Source: Deltaproteobacteria bacterium
Lineage (GTDB): Bacteria > Myxococcota_A > Bradymonadia > UBA7976 > VGTA01
Assembly (NCBI GenBank): GCA_016874875.1
Contig: VGTA01000073.1
Coordinates: 1-9,793 of the forward strand
Length of the DNA: 9,793 nt
Direction of reading: 5' to 3'
In this document: positions 1 to 8,262 of the stretch, piece by piece
Layout: every line of letters begins with the position of its first letter
Numbering within the stretch: the first letter of the stretch is position 1
Notes under the pieces: model-generated
Database searches by the model: none
The model's input: the letters and a program-made list of their open reading frames with translations, nothing else
Told to the model about the DNA's origin: nothing
Translations under genes and position numbers: made by a program

Positions 1-115
1 CTGCGCCGCGCCCCCCTGCGCCGCGCCCCCCTGCGCCGCGCCCCCCTGCGCCGCGCCCCCCTGCGCCGTGCCCCCCTGCGCCGCGCCCCCCTGCGCCGCG
101 CCCCCCTGCGCCGCG
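1..115 (-). repeat. 15-bp tandem repeat coding for AAQGG
   Basis: The plus-strand unit CTGCGCCGCGCCCCC occurs seven full times (1-105), with a further 10-bp partial copy at 106-115. The array may continue past the left edge. Only the fifth unit differs, by a single base (GCCGTG for GCCGCG), changing Ala to Thr. The unit length is a multiple of three, so copy-number change keeps the reading frame of the host gene. Confidence 0.95.
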
Positions 116-641
116 CTCACCACCTCCACGCTCGCCGTTGCTACGGGGAGCGACGCCCAGATGGTGGGCTCCTCGCTCGTGGGCGGCGCGGGCGGCGGCG
201 CGATGGCGGGCGCGGCGGGCGCGACGGGCGCGGCGGGCGCGGCGGGCGCGGCGGGCGCGGGCGCCGAGGGGGGCGGCATCACCAGCATCGACGGCGCGGG
301 GGCGGCGGACTCGCCCACCAGGCCGCGGCGGACCCGCTCCTGCGCCGCCTGCACCTCCGCCGGCGAGCTCGACGGACTCACCTGAAAGTGCGTCTCCACG
401 AACTGCGTGTAGCGCGACGCCACCGTGTGCGCCGGGTCGATCACGAGCACCTCACGCCAGCGCGCCAGCGCCCTGTGGACGTCCCCCGCCTCATAGAGCA
501 GCACGCCGTCCACGAGCAGCCCGTCGGCGGAGACGGGGGCGCCCTTGGGGGTCACGGGGGCGCCCTTGGGGGTCACGGGGGCGCTCTTGAGCGTCGAGAG
601 GCCCGGGGAGGCGCTCTGCTGCGCCGAGTGCGTCGTTGAGC

Positions 642-645
<4 letters not shown>
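1..645 (-). CDS. TPR-like, Pro/Ala- and AAQGG-repeat protein, third gene of the Hsp70 operon (3' end off window)
   Basis: The open frame starts at an ATG whose last two bases form part of the dnaK stop codon (ATGA overlap at 642-645). It runs 215 codons to base 1 without a stop, so the C-terminus is missing. Residues 1-40 are Ser/Pro/Lys rich and contain two copies of APVTPKG. Residues about 42-76 look like a single TPR-type helix pair (LLYEAGDVHRALARWREVL followed by DPAH). Residues 90-105 form a short charged helix. Residues 113-156 are Pro/Ala low complexity. From residue 178 the chain is an Ala-Ala-Gln-Gly-Gly tandem repeat that continues to the window edge. No signal peptide or membrane segment is visible. 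The overlap indicates translational coupling to the Hsp70, so a role with the J/Hsp70 pair (scaffold or adaptor) is inferred. I do not recognise a specific family. The frame itself is well supported by codon use and the overlap. Confidence 0.75.
205..258 (-). repeat. 9-bp tandem repeat coding for Ala/Pro
   Basis: There are six units of GGCGGGCGC on the plus strand, the third with one substitution (GACGGGCGC). On the coding strand they give alternating Ala-Pro-Ala residues around positions 130-147 of the first gene. The reverse complement of this unit is exactly the unit found at 3208-3252 and 3340-3411. Confidence 0.85.
541..582 (-). repeat. 21-bp direct repeat coding for APVTPKG
   Basis: Two perfect adjacent copies of a 21-bp unit (541-561 and 562-582), followed on the coding strand by a partial third copy, encode APVTPKG near the N-terminus of the first gene (residues about 22-37). 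This looks like a recent in-frame duplication in a disordered segment. Confidence 0.9.
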
Positions 646-2486
<1,841 letters not shown>

Positions 2487-2672
2487 GAGTCTCCTTATCG
2501 CCTTGAGCCTTGAGCCTTGAGCCTTGAGCCTTGAGCCTTGAGCGCGCTGCGGGCGTTATCGTTCGGTGCTCTCGCGCTCGTGCCCGCCTTAACGCACGTT
2601 CATCATGTTCGTCACTATAGACTGAACCACCTGCAGATTCATCTCTTTCATCTCTCATCTCCCTCATCTCCC
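2487..2672 (-). promoter_or_regulatory. Leader between the J gene and dnaK: SD, repeats and a possible internal promoter
   Basis: This 186-bp gap holds no convincing gene. Reading toward dnaK, it contains a GAGATGA-type purine microsatellite just after the J-gene stop (about 2637-2672). It then has a TATAGT hexamer (2614-2619) that could be a -10 element but lacks a good -35, six CTCAAGG units, and the Shine-Dalgarno AAGGAG (2491-2496) with ideal spacing to the ATG. I find no CIRCE-type inverted repeat (TTAGCACTC-N9-GAGTGCTAA), so HrcA control is not supported. The Shine-Dalgarno is solid; the promoter is weak. Confidence 0.4.
2501..2542 (-). repeat. Six perfect 7-bp repeats (CTCAAGG on the coding strand) next to the dnaK RBS
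   Basis: The plus strand reads CCTTGAG six times with no mismatch. The array begins four bases beyond the Shine-Dalgarno core of dnaK. Each unit contains AAGG, which resembles a partial Shine-Dalgarno. Heptamers outside coding sequence can change in copy number without frame cost to dnaK. Confidence 0.95.
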
Positions 2673-3896
2673 TCACCGCTCTTGTGAGGCGCCCGCGAGC
2701 TTCTTCTGCAAGCGCAGCGCGCGGGGCTCGGAGGGGTCCAGGCGGAGCATCTCAGCGCAGACGCGGCGCGCCTCCTCAAAGAGCGCGCGCGCCTCGAGCT
2801 GCTGCGCGAGCGCCCAGCGGATGTCTAGGTTGAAGGGGTGCGCCGCCGCCGCGCGCTCGAGCCACGGCGCCGCGCGCGCCGCCTCGCCCCAGGCGGCACA
2901 CTTGGCGGCGAACGAGAGGGCGCGCTTGGGATCGAGCTCGAGGGTGAGGCTCTGCTCAAAGAGCTCAGCGGCGCGCTTGCCCTTGACCGCCTCCTCCGCC
3001 TCCGCGCGCGCCCACACCTCCGCCGCCTCCTGCTGCGCCATGGCGCCGCGCACCCGCTCGAGCGCCGCGGCGTACTCGGGGGCGCGGGGGGCGAGCTGGG
3101 TGGCGACCTTGAAGTGCCCGCGCGCGCTCGCCCACTGCTTGCGCTGCTCAGCGATCACGCCGGCCTGGTAAAAGCGCCGCGCCTGACTCGCGGCGTCCTG
3201 CGGCTCCGCGCCCGCCGCGCCCGCCGCGCCCGCCTCGCCCGCCGCGCCCGCCATCGCCGACTGGTGGCGCGCCTGATTCTGCGCCAGGCGCGCGCGCAGC
3301 GCCTCCTTGCGCGCCGCCACCGCGGCGGGGTCCTCCGCCGCCCCCGCCGCGCCCGCCGCGCCCGCCGCGCTCGCAGCGCCCGCCGCGCCCGCCGCGCCCG
3401 CCGCGCCCGCCGCTCTGGCGCGCGCGCGCTCCGCCTCAAGGCGCGCCCTAAACGCCTCATCCCGCGCCGCCACCACCCGCGCATACACAGCGCAGAATCC
3501 CGCGTCGCACAGCAGCCCATAGGCATACGAGGCATACTCAAAGACCTGCGCCGCCGCGTCGGCGAAGACCCCGAGGTCGCGCCCGCGCAGCGCGTCGGGG
3601 TGGAGGCGCCGAGAGAGCCCAAAGTACGCCCGCTTGATCTCCTTGAGGTCCACGGTGGGGGCGAGCTCAAGGAGCTCAAAGTGGTCTAGGCGGTGGAAGT
3701 AACTCGACAAGAAGATGACCTCCTTGCGGTCCGCCACCGTCAGGTCGCTCGGCGAGAGCAGCGCGCGCGCGTCAAACTGAAAGCGCCCGTAGCGCCCGAG
3801 GCCAGGCAGGCGCAGCGGCTCGGCGGGCACGCCGCCCCAGAGCTCGTATTGGGCGAGGAAGCTGAGGTCCTCGGCGCTCGCGCGGTCAAACCACAT
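2673..3896 (-). CDS. J-domain protein with C-terminal TPR-like repeats (Hsp70 co-chaperone)
   Basis: A 407-residue protein. Residues 1-67 are an N-terminal extension with no motif I recognise. The J domain spans about 70-132: HFELLELAPTVDLKEIKRAY is followed by LSRRLHPDAL, with the essential His-Pro-Asp at 99-101, and helix III around 115-132. A charged helical stretch (135-162) leads into two Ala-Ala-Gly low-complexity blocks (about 163-187 and 216-230). Residues 238-400 form TPR-like helix pairs (FYQAGVIAEQRKQWASARGH, then a block ending LERAAAAHPF, then FEEARRVCAEMLRLDP). By family knowledge the HPD loop stimulates Hsp70 ATP hydrolysis, and the TPRs would bind clients or partners. The start has GGAGG eight bases upstream (3905-3909). 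It is the first gene of the minus-strand operon, 186 bp ahead of the Hsp70. It lacks the Gly/Phe region and zinc fingers of class I DnaJ, so it is a class III J protein. Confidence 0.88.
   Translation of the reverse strand: MWFDRASAEDLSFLAQYELWGGVPAEPLRLPGLGRYGRFQFDARALLSPSDLTVADRKEVIFLSSYFHRLDHFELLELAPTVDLKEIKRAYFGLSRRLHPDALRGRDLGVFADAAAQVFEYASYAYGLLCDAGFCAVYARVVAARDEAFRARLEAERARARAAGAAGAAGAAGAASAAGAAGAAGAAEDPAAVAARKEALRARLAQNQARHQSAMAGAAGEAGAAGAAGAEPQDAASQARRFYQAGVIAEQRKQWASARGHFKVATQLAPRAPEYAAALERVRGAMAQQEAAEVWARAEAEEAVKGKRAAELFEQSLTLELDPKRALSFAAKCAAWGEAARAAPWLERAAAAHPFNLDIRWALAQQLEARALFEEARRVCAEMLRLDPSEPRALRLQKKLAGASQER
3208..3252 (-). repeat. 9-bp tandem repeat in the J-protein gene (second AAG block)
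   Basis: There are five units of GCGCCCGCC on the plus strand, the fourth with one substitution (TCGCCCGCC). On the coding strand they encode the second Ala-Ala-Gly block of the J protein (about 216-230). Confidence 0.85.
3340..3411 (-). repeat. 9-bp tandem repeat in the J-protein gene (first AAG block)
   Basis: About eight units based on GCGCCCGCC on the plus strand encode the Ala-Ala-Gly linker between the J domain and the TPR region. The first unit and the unit at 3367-3375 are degenerate. The last four units (3376-3411) are identical, which points to recent expansion. Confidence 0.85.
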
Positions 3897-3918
3897 CGCG
3901 CTCGCCTCCGTCGGTGGT

Positions 3919-3974
3919 GGGGAGGGTGGAAGGGGGAGGAGGGAAGAGGAGGGAAGGGAGGAGGGAGTGAGGGG
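3919..3974. other. Homopurine/homopyrimidine tract with G-quadruplex potential in the J-operon leader
   Basis: Over 56 bases the plus strand is purine except for T at 3927 and 3968. It contains at least seven runs of three or more G separated by loops of seven bases or fewer, which meets the usual G-quadruplex pattern. It lies between the probable transcription start of the chaperone operon and its first start codon. The mRNA leader would therefore be C/U-rich while the template strand is the G-rich one. Confidence 0.8.
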
Positions 3975-4006
3975 CGCCCGAGGAGCGGGGAGCGCAATGG
4001 CGGGCT

Positions 4007-4034
4007 AGCGTAGCACATCCACGGCGCCTGCCAA
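4007..4034 (-). promoter_or_regulatory. Candidate sigma70-type promoter for the J-Hsp70-TPR operon
   Basis: On the minus strand, TTGGCA (4034-4029; five of six matches to TTGACA) is followed after 16 bases by TGC-TACGCT (the -10 hexamer at 4012-4007, with an extended TGn). Transcription would begin near 4000, leaving a leader of roughly 100 nt before the J-protein ATG. The rest of the divergent region (3897-4129) contains the homopurine tract and two copies of the palindrome GGGCGCCC (3972-3979 and 4091-4098). I see no heat-shock sigma32-like promoter, and no strong promoter toward the rightward gene. Confidence 0.4.
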
Positions 4035-4129
4035 CCCCCCCTCGCCGTCAACAAAGCCTTGATTTAGGAGCCCCGAGTTCTTATTCGAGGGGGCGCCCAC
4101 ACTCACAGGGGATCGGAACCTAGCCCTCG

Positions 4130-7114
4130 ATGTACACACCACGCCCACCTCACGCCGAGCCTCACGCCGAGCCTCACGCCGAGCCTCACGCCGAACCCGC
4201 GCTCATGGCGCTCGCGCGCGCATCGCGTCTCGCGCGAATCTTGATTCTGAGCGCCCTGAGCGCCCTGAGCGCCCTGAGCGTCCTGAGCGCCCACGCCCAA
4301 GCCCCCGCTCCCGCCCCCGCCGCCCCCGCCGCGTGCACCGGCGACAACCTCCTCAAGGGACTCAGCCCCGTGCTCCCCACCTCGGGCGTGTCGAGGAGCA
4401 AGCGCGTCACCGACGGCGCCGCCCTCGCCGAGGGCGCCGCGTGGGACGTGGTGGAGGCGTCGATTCTCAACGTCGGCGGCCGCGTCACCTACGACCTCGG
4501 CGCCGCCACGCCCCTCTCGGCGTTCACCCTGCAGGGCGACAACAACGACACCTACGAGCTCTACGGCTCCCTCGACGGCAAGCGCTACGACCTCGTCTGG
4601 AAGGCGGAGGCCGTGCAGGGCGCGGGGCTGCGCACGCGCCGGCAGGTGCTCAGCGCCCCCTCCGCCCCCGCCCGATACCTGCAGCTCCGCGCCTCGGGCG
4701 GCGACAAATCCTACAGCGTCTCTGAGCTCACCGCCTCCTGCGCCACCCCCAACCCCTGGCCCCCCGCGGCCAAGGTGGTGGGGCACTCCATCCAGGCGGA
4801 CGGCAAGGAGGCGCGCAAGCACCAGATCGGCCTCGCCAAGATCGGCGTGGCGCTCTTTGGGCTGCTCATCTTCTTTGTGCCGCTCCTCGTGCGCCCCGGC
4901 GCCGCCGCGGCGCGCCCCGATCGCGACCCGCGTGGGCTCGTCGCGCGCCTCGGCGCGCGCTGGCGCAGCGACCACGTCCCCGCCATCACCTACCTCGCCG
5001 CCCTCAGCGCCACCGGCTACGCCGCCTACCTCGGCTGGCTGCAGATCGACTCCGCCCTCGTCGCCTGGACCGACAACGGCCTCATCAGCACCATCCAGGG
5101 CCCCTTCCCGGTGGTGTTTGACGGCCTCGACGGGCAGGAGGTGTCGTTCCTCAACGGCGTGGCGCTCGCCGCCTTTGGGCTGCTCGCCACGCTGTTCGTG
5201 GGCGACCTGCTGCGGCGCAAGGTGAGCCCGGCGGACGCCGCGCCCGCCCTCCGCACCCTCGGCTTTGTGGGCCTCTCGTGGGTGGTGATGACGCAGGCCG
5301 ACGAGCAGCTCGGCAAGAACAGCGCGTGGTGGCCCGAGGGCTGGGAGGGCATCGTGGCGGCCGCCGCGCTGAGCGCCGCGCTCATCGCCCTCCATCTCAC
5401 CCGCGCCGCCCGCGCCCTGATGACCTTTGGGCACGCCCTCACGCTCTGCTTGGGCCTGATGACTTGGGTGGGACTCGGCAGCTTCCACGGCAACCGCATC
5501 TCTCACTTCTGGGACAGCTACCACTACTACGTGGGCTCCAAGTACTTCGCCGAGAACCGCTACCACCTCCTCTACCACTGCACCATGCTCGCCGAGCGCG
5601 ACGACGGGCGCTTTGACAAGCTCAAGGACCGCCAGGTGCGCAACCTCGTCAACAACGAGGTCGCCACCGGCAAAGAGGAGATCGTGGAGACCAACGACCT
5701 CGTCAAGGAGTGCCGCGCCCACTTCACCGCCCAGCGCTGGGAGGCCTTTAAGCAGGACACGCGCCTCTTTAGGAGCTACATGGGCGAGGACTGGTGGTCC
5801 AAGATGTTCAAGGACCACGGCTACAATGCCTCGCCTGTGTGGAACATGCTCGGCTACGCGCTCACCAACCACGACTGGGAGGGCAAGATTCCGCCCGCGG
5901 GCGAGGCCTACACCCCCGAGCTGCGCAGCGGTCAGACGGCGCAGCAGCGCAAGGCGGCCAGCGACCGCTTCTTTAAGACCGACCGCCCCCGCTTTGAGCA
6001 AGAGATCATCCGCCTCAACCTTATCGACCTCACGCTCTACGCCCTCTTCTTCTTGGCGTACTGCTGGGCGTTTGGACTCGAGATCGCCGCCTTCGTCGCC
6101 CTCTTCTTCTGCACGGGCTACCCGTGGTCCTACGACTGGACGGGCGGCTCCATCGCGCGTATCCCCTGGCTCTTCCACGCCAGCCTCGGCCTCTGCTTCC
6201 TCAAGCGCGGCTTCCCGCTGCTCGCGGGCTTTGAGCTCGGCTGGTCGCTGCTGCTGCGCGTCTTCCCCGGCGCGCTGCTCGGCGGCGCGGCGCTGCAGGT
6301 GCTCCTGATGCTCCTCAAGCGCGAGCCGTGGACCGCCGCGCACCGCCGCTTCGTGGTGGGCGGCCTCCTCTCCTTCGCCGTGCTGGTGCCGCCGAGCGTC
6401 TATGTGGGCCAGGGCCTCACCGAGCAGTACCAGGGGCTCTCGCCCTACGAGGAGTTCCTGAGCAACTCCCTCAAGCACAAGAGCACGCCCCTCACCAACA
6501 ACATGGGCTACCCCACCATCGTCTCCTTTAGCCCCGAGTACAGCGTGGGGCGCGCCGGCGTGCTGCAGGGTCGCGACGCCAGCCTCAAGGACAAGCCCGC
6601 CTTCTGGCTGTGGAAGACCAAGCACCGCGAGCTGCTGCGCTCGCGCGCCTGGCTTCAGGTGCTCGCCATCGGCGGGATGTTCGCTTTCCTCTACGCCATG
6701 CGCCGCCGCTGGGGACTCTGGGAGATGGTGGCGGCGAGCACGATGTTCATTTTCCTCATCTTTGAGCTCACCTGCTACTACTACAGCTTCTTGATTCTGC
6801 TCGCCCCCCTCGCCTACCAGCGCGCCCGAGAGGTCTTTGGGCTCCTCCTGCTCGGCGCCGCCTCGCAGGTGGTGCAGATTCGGGTGGGGGCGACGGACTT
6901 TGAGTACTTCTGGGAGTCGATCTTCGTGTTGATCGCCGGCCTCATCTTTGTGCTCGGGCGCTCCGCGGAGCTCTACCTCGGCGTCGAGGAGCCCGCCCCC
7001 GCGCCCGCTCCCGCGCCCGCCCTCGCGCCCGCCCTCGCGCCCGCCCTCGCGCCCGAGGCGCCCTCGGGGGACGAGGAGACGCACGAGAACAATCACCCGG
7101 ATGAGAAAAAATAA
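4130..7114 (+). CDS. Polytopic membrane protein, putative GT-C glycosyltransferase with N-terminal discoidin-like domain
   Basis: A 994-residue protein from ATG 4130, or 969 from ATG 4205; neither start has a good Shine-Dalgarno. The second start gives a textbook signal peptide (MALARASRLAR, an ILILSALSALSALSVL core, and cleavage after AHA). Residues about 70-205 resemble an F5/8-type C (discoidin-like) domain: FTLQGDNNDTYELYGSLDG and ARYLQLRASGG. Hydrophobic segments lie near 236-255, 283-303, 341-360, 372-389, 405-423 and 430-450. The motif SHFWDSYHYYVGSKYF follows, with Asp462 a candidate GT-C catalytic acid. A hydrophilic insert runs to about 628, including KDHGYNASPVWNMLGY. Roughly eight further membrane segments run from 630 to 946. 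The tail is Pro/Ala-rich and charged. GT-C enzymes move sugars from polyprenyl-phosphate donors on the outer face of the inner membrane; donor and acceptor are unknown here. The glycosyltransferase call rests on topology and the D-x3-Y motif and is moderate. The alternative is a conserved membrane protein of unknown function. Confidence 0.6.
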   Translation: MYTPRPPHAEPHAEPHAEPHAEPALMALARASRLARILILSALSALSALSVLSAHAQAPAPAPAAPAACTGDNLLKGLSPVLPTSGVSRSKRVTDGAALAEGAAWDVVEASILNVGGRVTYDLGAATPLSAFTLQGDNNDTYELYGSLDGKRYDLVWKAEAVQGAGLRTRRQVLSAPSAPARYLQLRASGGDKSYSVSELTASCATPNPWPPAAKVVGHSIQADGKEARKHQIGLAKIGVALFGLLIFFVPLLVRPGAAAARPDRDPRGLVARLGARWRSDHVPAITYLAALSATGYAAYLGWLQIDSALVAWTDNGLISTIQGPFPVVFDGLDGQEVSFLNGVALAAFGLLATLFVGDLLRRKVSPADAAPALRTLGFVGLSWVVMTQADEQLGKNSAWWPEGWEGIVAAAALSAALIALHLTRAARALMTFGHALTLCLGLMTWVGLGSFHGNRISHFWDSYHYYVGSKYFAENRYHLLYHCTMLAERDDGRFDKLKDRQVRNLVNNEVATGKEEIVETNDLVKECRAHFTAQRWEAFKQDTRLFRSYMGEDWWSKMFKDHGYNASPVWNMLGYALTNHDWEGKIPPAGEAYTPELRSGQTAQQRKAASDRFFKTDRPRFEQEIIRLNLIDLTLYALFFLAYCWAFGLEIAAFVALFFCTGYPWSYDWTGGSIARIPWLFHASLGLCFLKRGFPLLAGFELGWSLLLRVFPGALLGGAALQVLLMLLKREPWTAAHRRFVVGGLLSFAVLVPPSVYVGQGLTEQYQGLSPYEEFLSNSLKHKSTPLTNNMGYPTIVSFSPEYSVGRAGVLQGRDASLKDKPAFWLWKTKHRELLRSRAWLQVLAIGGMFAFLYAMRRRWGLWEMVAASTMFIFLIFELTCYYYSFLILLAPLAYQRAREVFGLLLLGAASQVVQIRVGATDFEYFWESIFVLIAGLIFVLGRSAELYLGVEEPAPAPAPAPALAPALAPALAPEAPSGDEETHENNHPDEKK
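4148..4195 (+). repeat. 12-bp tandem repeat (four copies) coding for PHAE, or lying in the leader
   Basis: CCTCACGCCGAG occurs four times, the last ending in A instead of G. If translation starts at 4130 this makes a (His-Ala-Glu-Pro)4 N-terminal tail. If it starts at 4205 the array is untranslated leader ending nine bases before the start. Confidence 0.95.
4247..4291 (+). repeat. 9-bp tandem repeat in the signal-peptide hydrophobic core
   Basis: CTGAGCGCC occurs five times (the fourth is CTGAGCGTC), encoding Leu-Ser-Ala repeats that make up most of the h-region and the start of the c-region of the membrane protein's signal peptide. Gain or loss of a unit would change the hydrophobic core by three residues. 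Confidence 0.95.
7013..7048 (+). repeat. 12-bp tandem repeat coding for APAL near the C-terminus of the membrane protein
   Basis: Three perfect units of GCGCCCGCCCTC are preceded by related Pro/Ala codons (from about 6991) and followed by a partial unit. They encode the Ala/Pro-rich cytoplasmic or periplasmic tail after the last hydrophobic segment. Confidence 0.9.
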
Positions 7115-7162
7115 CTCGGCGCTGGAGACAAAAGACCACAGCGTGAGAGTTTTAAGCCTGCA

Positions 7163-7222
7163 GGCGCGCGGCGCGCGGCGCGCGGAGCGGCGGGGGAGCG
7201 AGAATATTTGCGCCGCTCTCCG
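7163..7222. other. GC heptamer repeat and imperfect inverted repeat between the membrane-protein gene and the 7282 gene
   Basis: Three copies of GGCGCGC (7163-7183) run into a perfect 8-bp inverted repeat, GAGCGGCG (7185-7192) with CGCCGCTC (7211-7218). It extends with a two-base bulge to CGGAG/CTCCG. The 18-base loop is AT-containing (GAATATTTG). No T-run follows, so an intrinsic terminator is unlikely. An operator or attenuating hairpin is possible. Nothing else gene-like is seen in 7115-7281. Confidence 0.5.
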
Positions 7223-7234
7223 ACGAGCGATAAA
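7207..7234 (+). promoter_or_regulatory. Weak candidate promoter for the 7282 gene and dnaG
   Basis: TTTGCG (7207-7212), a 16-base spacer, then GATAAA (7229-7234) gives partial matches to both sigma70 boxes (3/6 and 4/6). The leader before ATG 7282 would be about 40 nt. The -35 box overlaps the loop and right arm of the inverted repeat just described. The match is poor and the call is tentative. Confidence 0.22.
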
Positions 7235-7281
7235 GTCCACGTGCCGCTCCCTGCGCCCTCAAGATCAGGTGTAGAGTCCTC

Positions 7282-8229
7282 ATGGAATTTGACGTCATCG
7301 AGCCCAAAGACCACTCCTTTGAGGAGTGGCTAGACAAGATCGAAGAGTTCCTCTCCTCGTACCAGGTCAGCGAGCGGCGCGGCGTTGAGCGCTCGGCCTA
7401 TGAGACGCGCGAGGGGGAGATCTTCTTTACGCAAGAGGACATCGCCGACGCCTGGGGTGAAGAGAGCGTCACCTACGTGGTGCGGGGCGACCACGGCGGC
7501 GTCATTGAGGCGCGCGCCCCCGACTCGCACCTCTACCTCTTCGCCGACGCCTTCGCCGGGCGCAACCTCCGTGACCTCAAGGATGGCGGCCCCATCCACG
7601 TGACGCGCCCGTCCTGCGTCTATGGCTTTGAGCACAACAGCAAGCAGCTCAGCAAGCTGCACGTGGGCCCCATCGAGGGCGTCTACTTCCTCCATCAGGG
7701 CGAGGCGGAGGAGTACCCCCTGCCCACCAGCTATGAGCGCCTCTGGGACGGGGGACTGGTGCAGGTGACGCAGTGGATTCACAACCAAGCGAGCAGGATT
7801 CAAGAGCAGAAGGGAATCCTCGAGGCGGAGGGGACGCACAACCTGTTCACCCTCGACGTCACCTTCTCGCACCCGCTCATCGTGACGCAGCTGCTCGAGG
7901 CGGTGCGCTCGCGCAACGCCATCAAGGCGCGCGAGCAGGGGCGCGTGCTCGTGGAGCTGCAGAATCCCACCACCGACCACATCCGCGAGATCTGCGCGCG
8001 CATGCCGCGCGAGGCGGAGTACTACCAGCGCGTCTCGCTCAAGATGTCGTGGGGGGTGGACGTGCCGGGGCAGGGGCGCCGCGAGGTCACCTACATCGGC
8101 GCCGAGAAGCGCAACATGCGCCCCCTGATTCAGGTTCCGACACTGAGCAGCTCCCGTGCTTTTCGAGAGGCGCTCCGAGAGCACTTTAGGGACTACCGTG
8201 TCTTGCGCCATGAGCACTCCCAGCGATAG
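7282..8229 (+). CDS. Unrecognised soluble protein upstream of dnaG
   Basis: A 315-residue protein with no family I recognise. There is no signal peptide and no membrane segment, and only two cysteines (112 and 238), so it is probably cytoplasmic. It begins with an acidic helical stretch (HSFEEWLDKIEEFLSSY, 11-27). A region rich in likely beta-strands follows (about 45-140), with VTYVVRGDHGG and PIEGVYFLHQGEAEEYPLP. A mostly helical second half (about 160-250) contains VTQWIHNQASRIQEQKG, HPLIVTQLLEAVRSRNAIKA and DHIREICARMPREAEYYQR. The C-terminus is basic. Codon use matches the neighbours, and the long frame with a clear end argues that it is real. The Shine-Dalgarno is weak (AGGT, 11 bases upstream). 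It stops 33 bases before the dnaG start, in the same frame, so co-transcription with primase is likely. A replication or information-processing role is only guilt by association. Confidence 0.8.
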   Translation: MEFDVIEPKDHSFEEWLDKIEEFLSSYQVSERRGVERSAYETREGEIFFTQEDIADAWGEESVTYVVRGDHGGVIEARAPDSHLYLFADAFAGRNLRDLKDGGPIHVTRPSCVYGFEHNSKQLSKLHVGPIEGVYFLHQGEAEEYPLPTSYERLWDGGLVQVTQWIHNQASRIQEQKGILEAEGTHNLFTLDVTFSHPLIVTQLLEAVRSRNAIKAREQGRVLVELQNPTTDHIREICARMPREAEYYQRVSLKMSWGVDVPGQGRREVTYIGAEKRNMRPLIQVPTLSSSRAFREALREHFRDYRVLRHEHSQR

Positions 8230-8262
8230 CGTCACCGCGCGCCTGACGAAGAGATTCCCGCC

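Noticed and set aside
1..115. CRISPR-like appearance of the repeated units at the left edge (and at 9706-9793)
   Set aside because: The units are directly adjacent with no spacers, only 15 bp long, in frame with coding sequence, and no cas gene is present.
2552..2590. Possible hairpin GCGGGC...GCCCGC between the J gene and dnaK as a terminator or CIRCE element
   Set aside because: The stem is only 6 bp with a loop of about 27 bases, has no T-run on either strand, and does not match the CIRCE consensus.
4059..4086. TTGATT ... TTATTC as a promoter for the 4130 gene
   Set aside because: The -35-like hexamer is acceptable, but TTATTC matches the -10 consensus at only one position. I could not find a better pair.
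4103..7240. A 1045-codon open frame on the minus strand opposite the membrane protein
   Set aside because: Its predicted protein is a low-complexity Glu/Gly/Ala/Val/Arg product with no domain. The opposite strand has coherent membrane helices, a signal peptide and normal codon periodicity. Long antisense frames are expected at this GC content.
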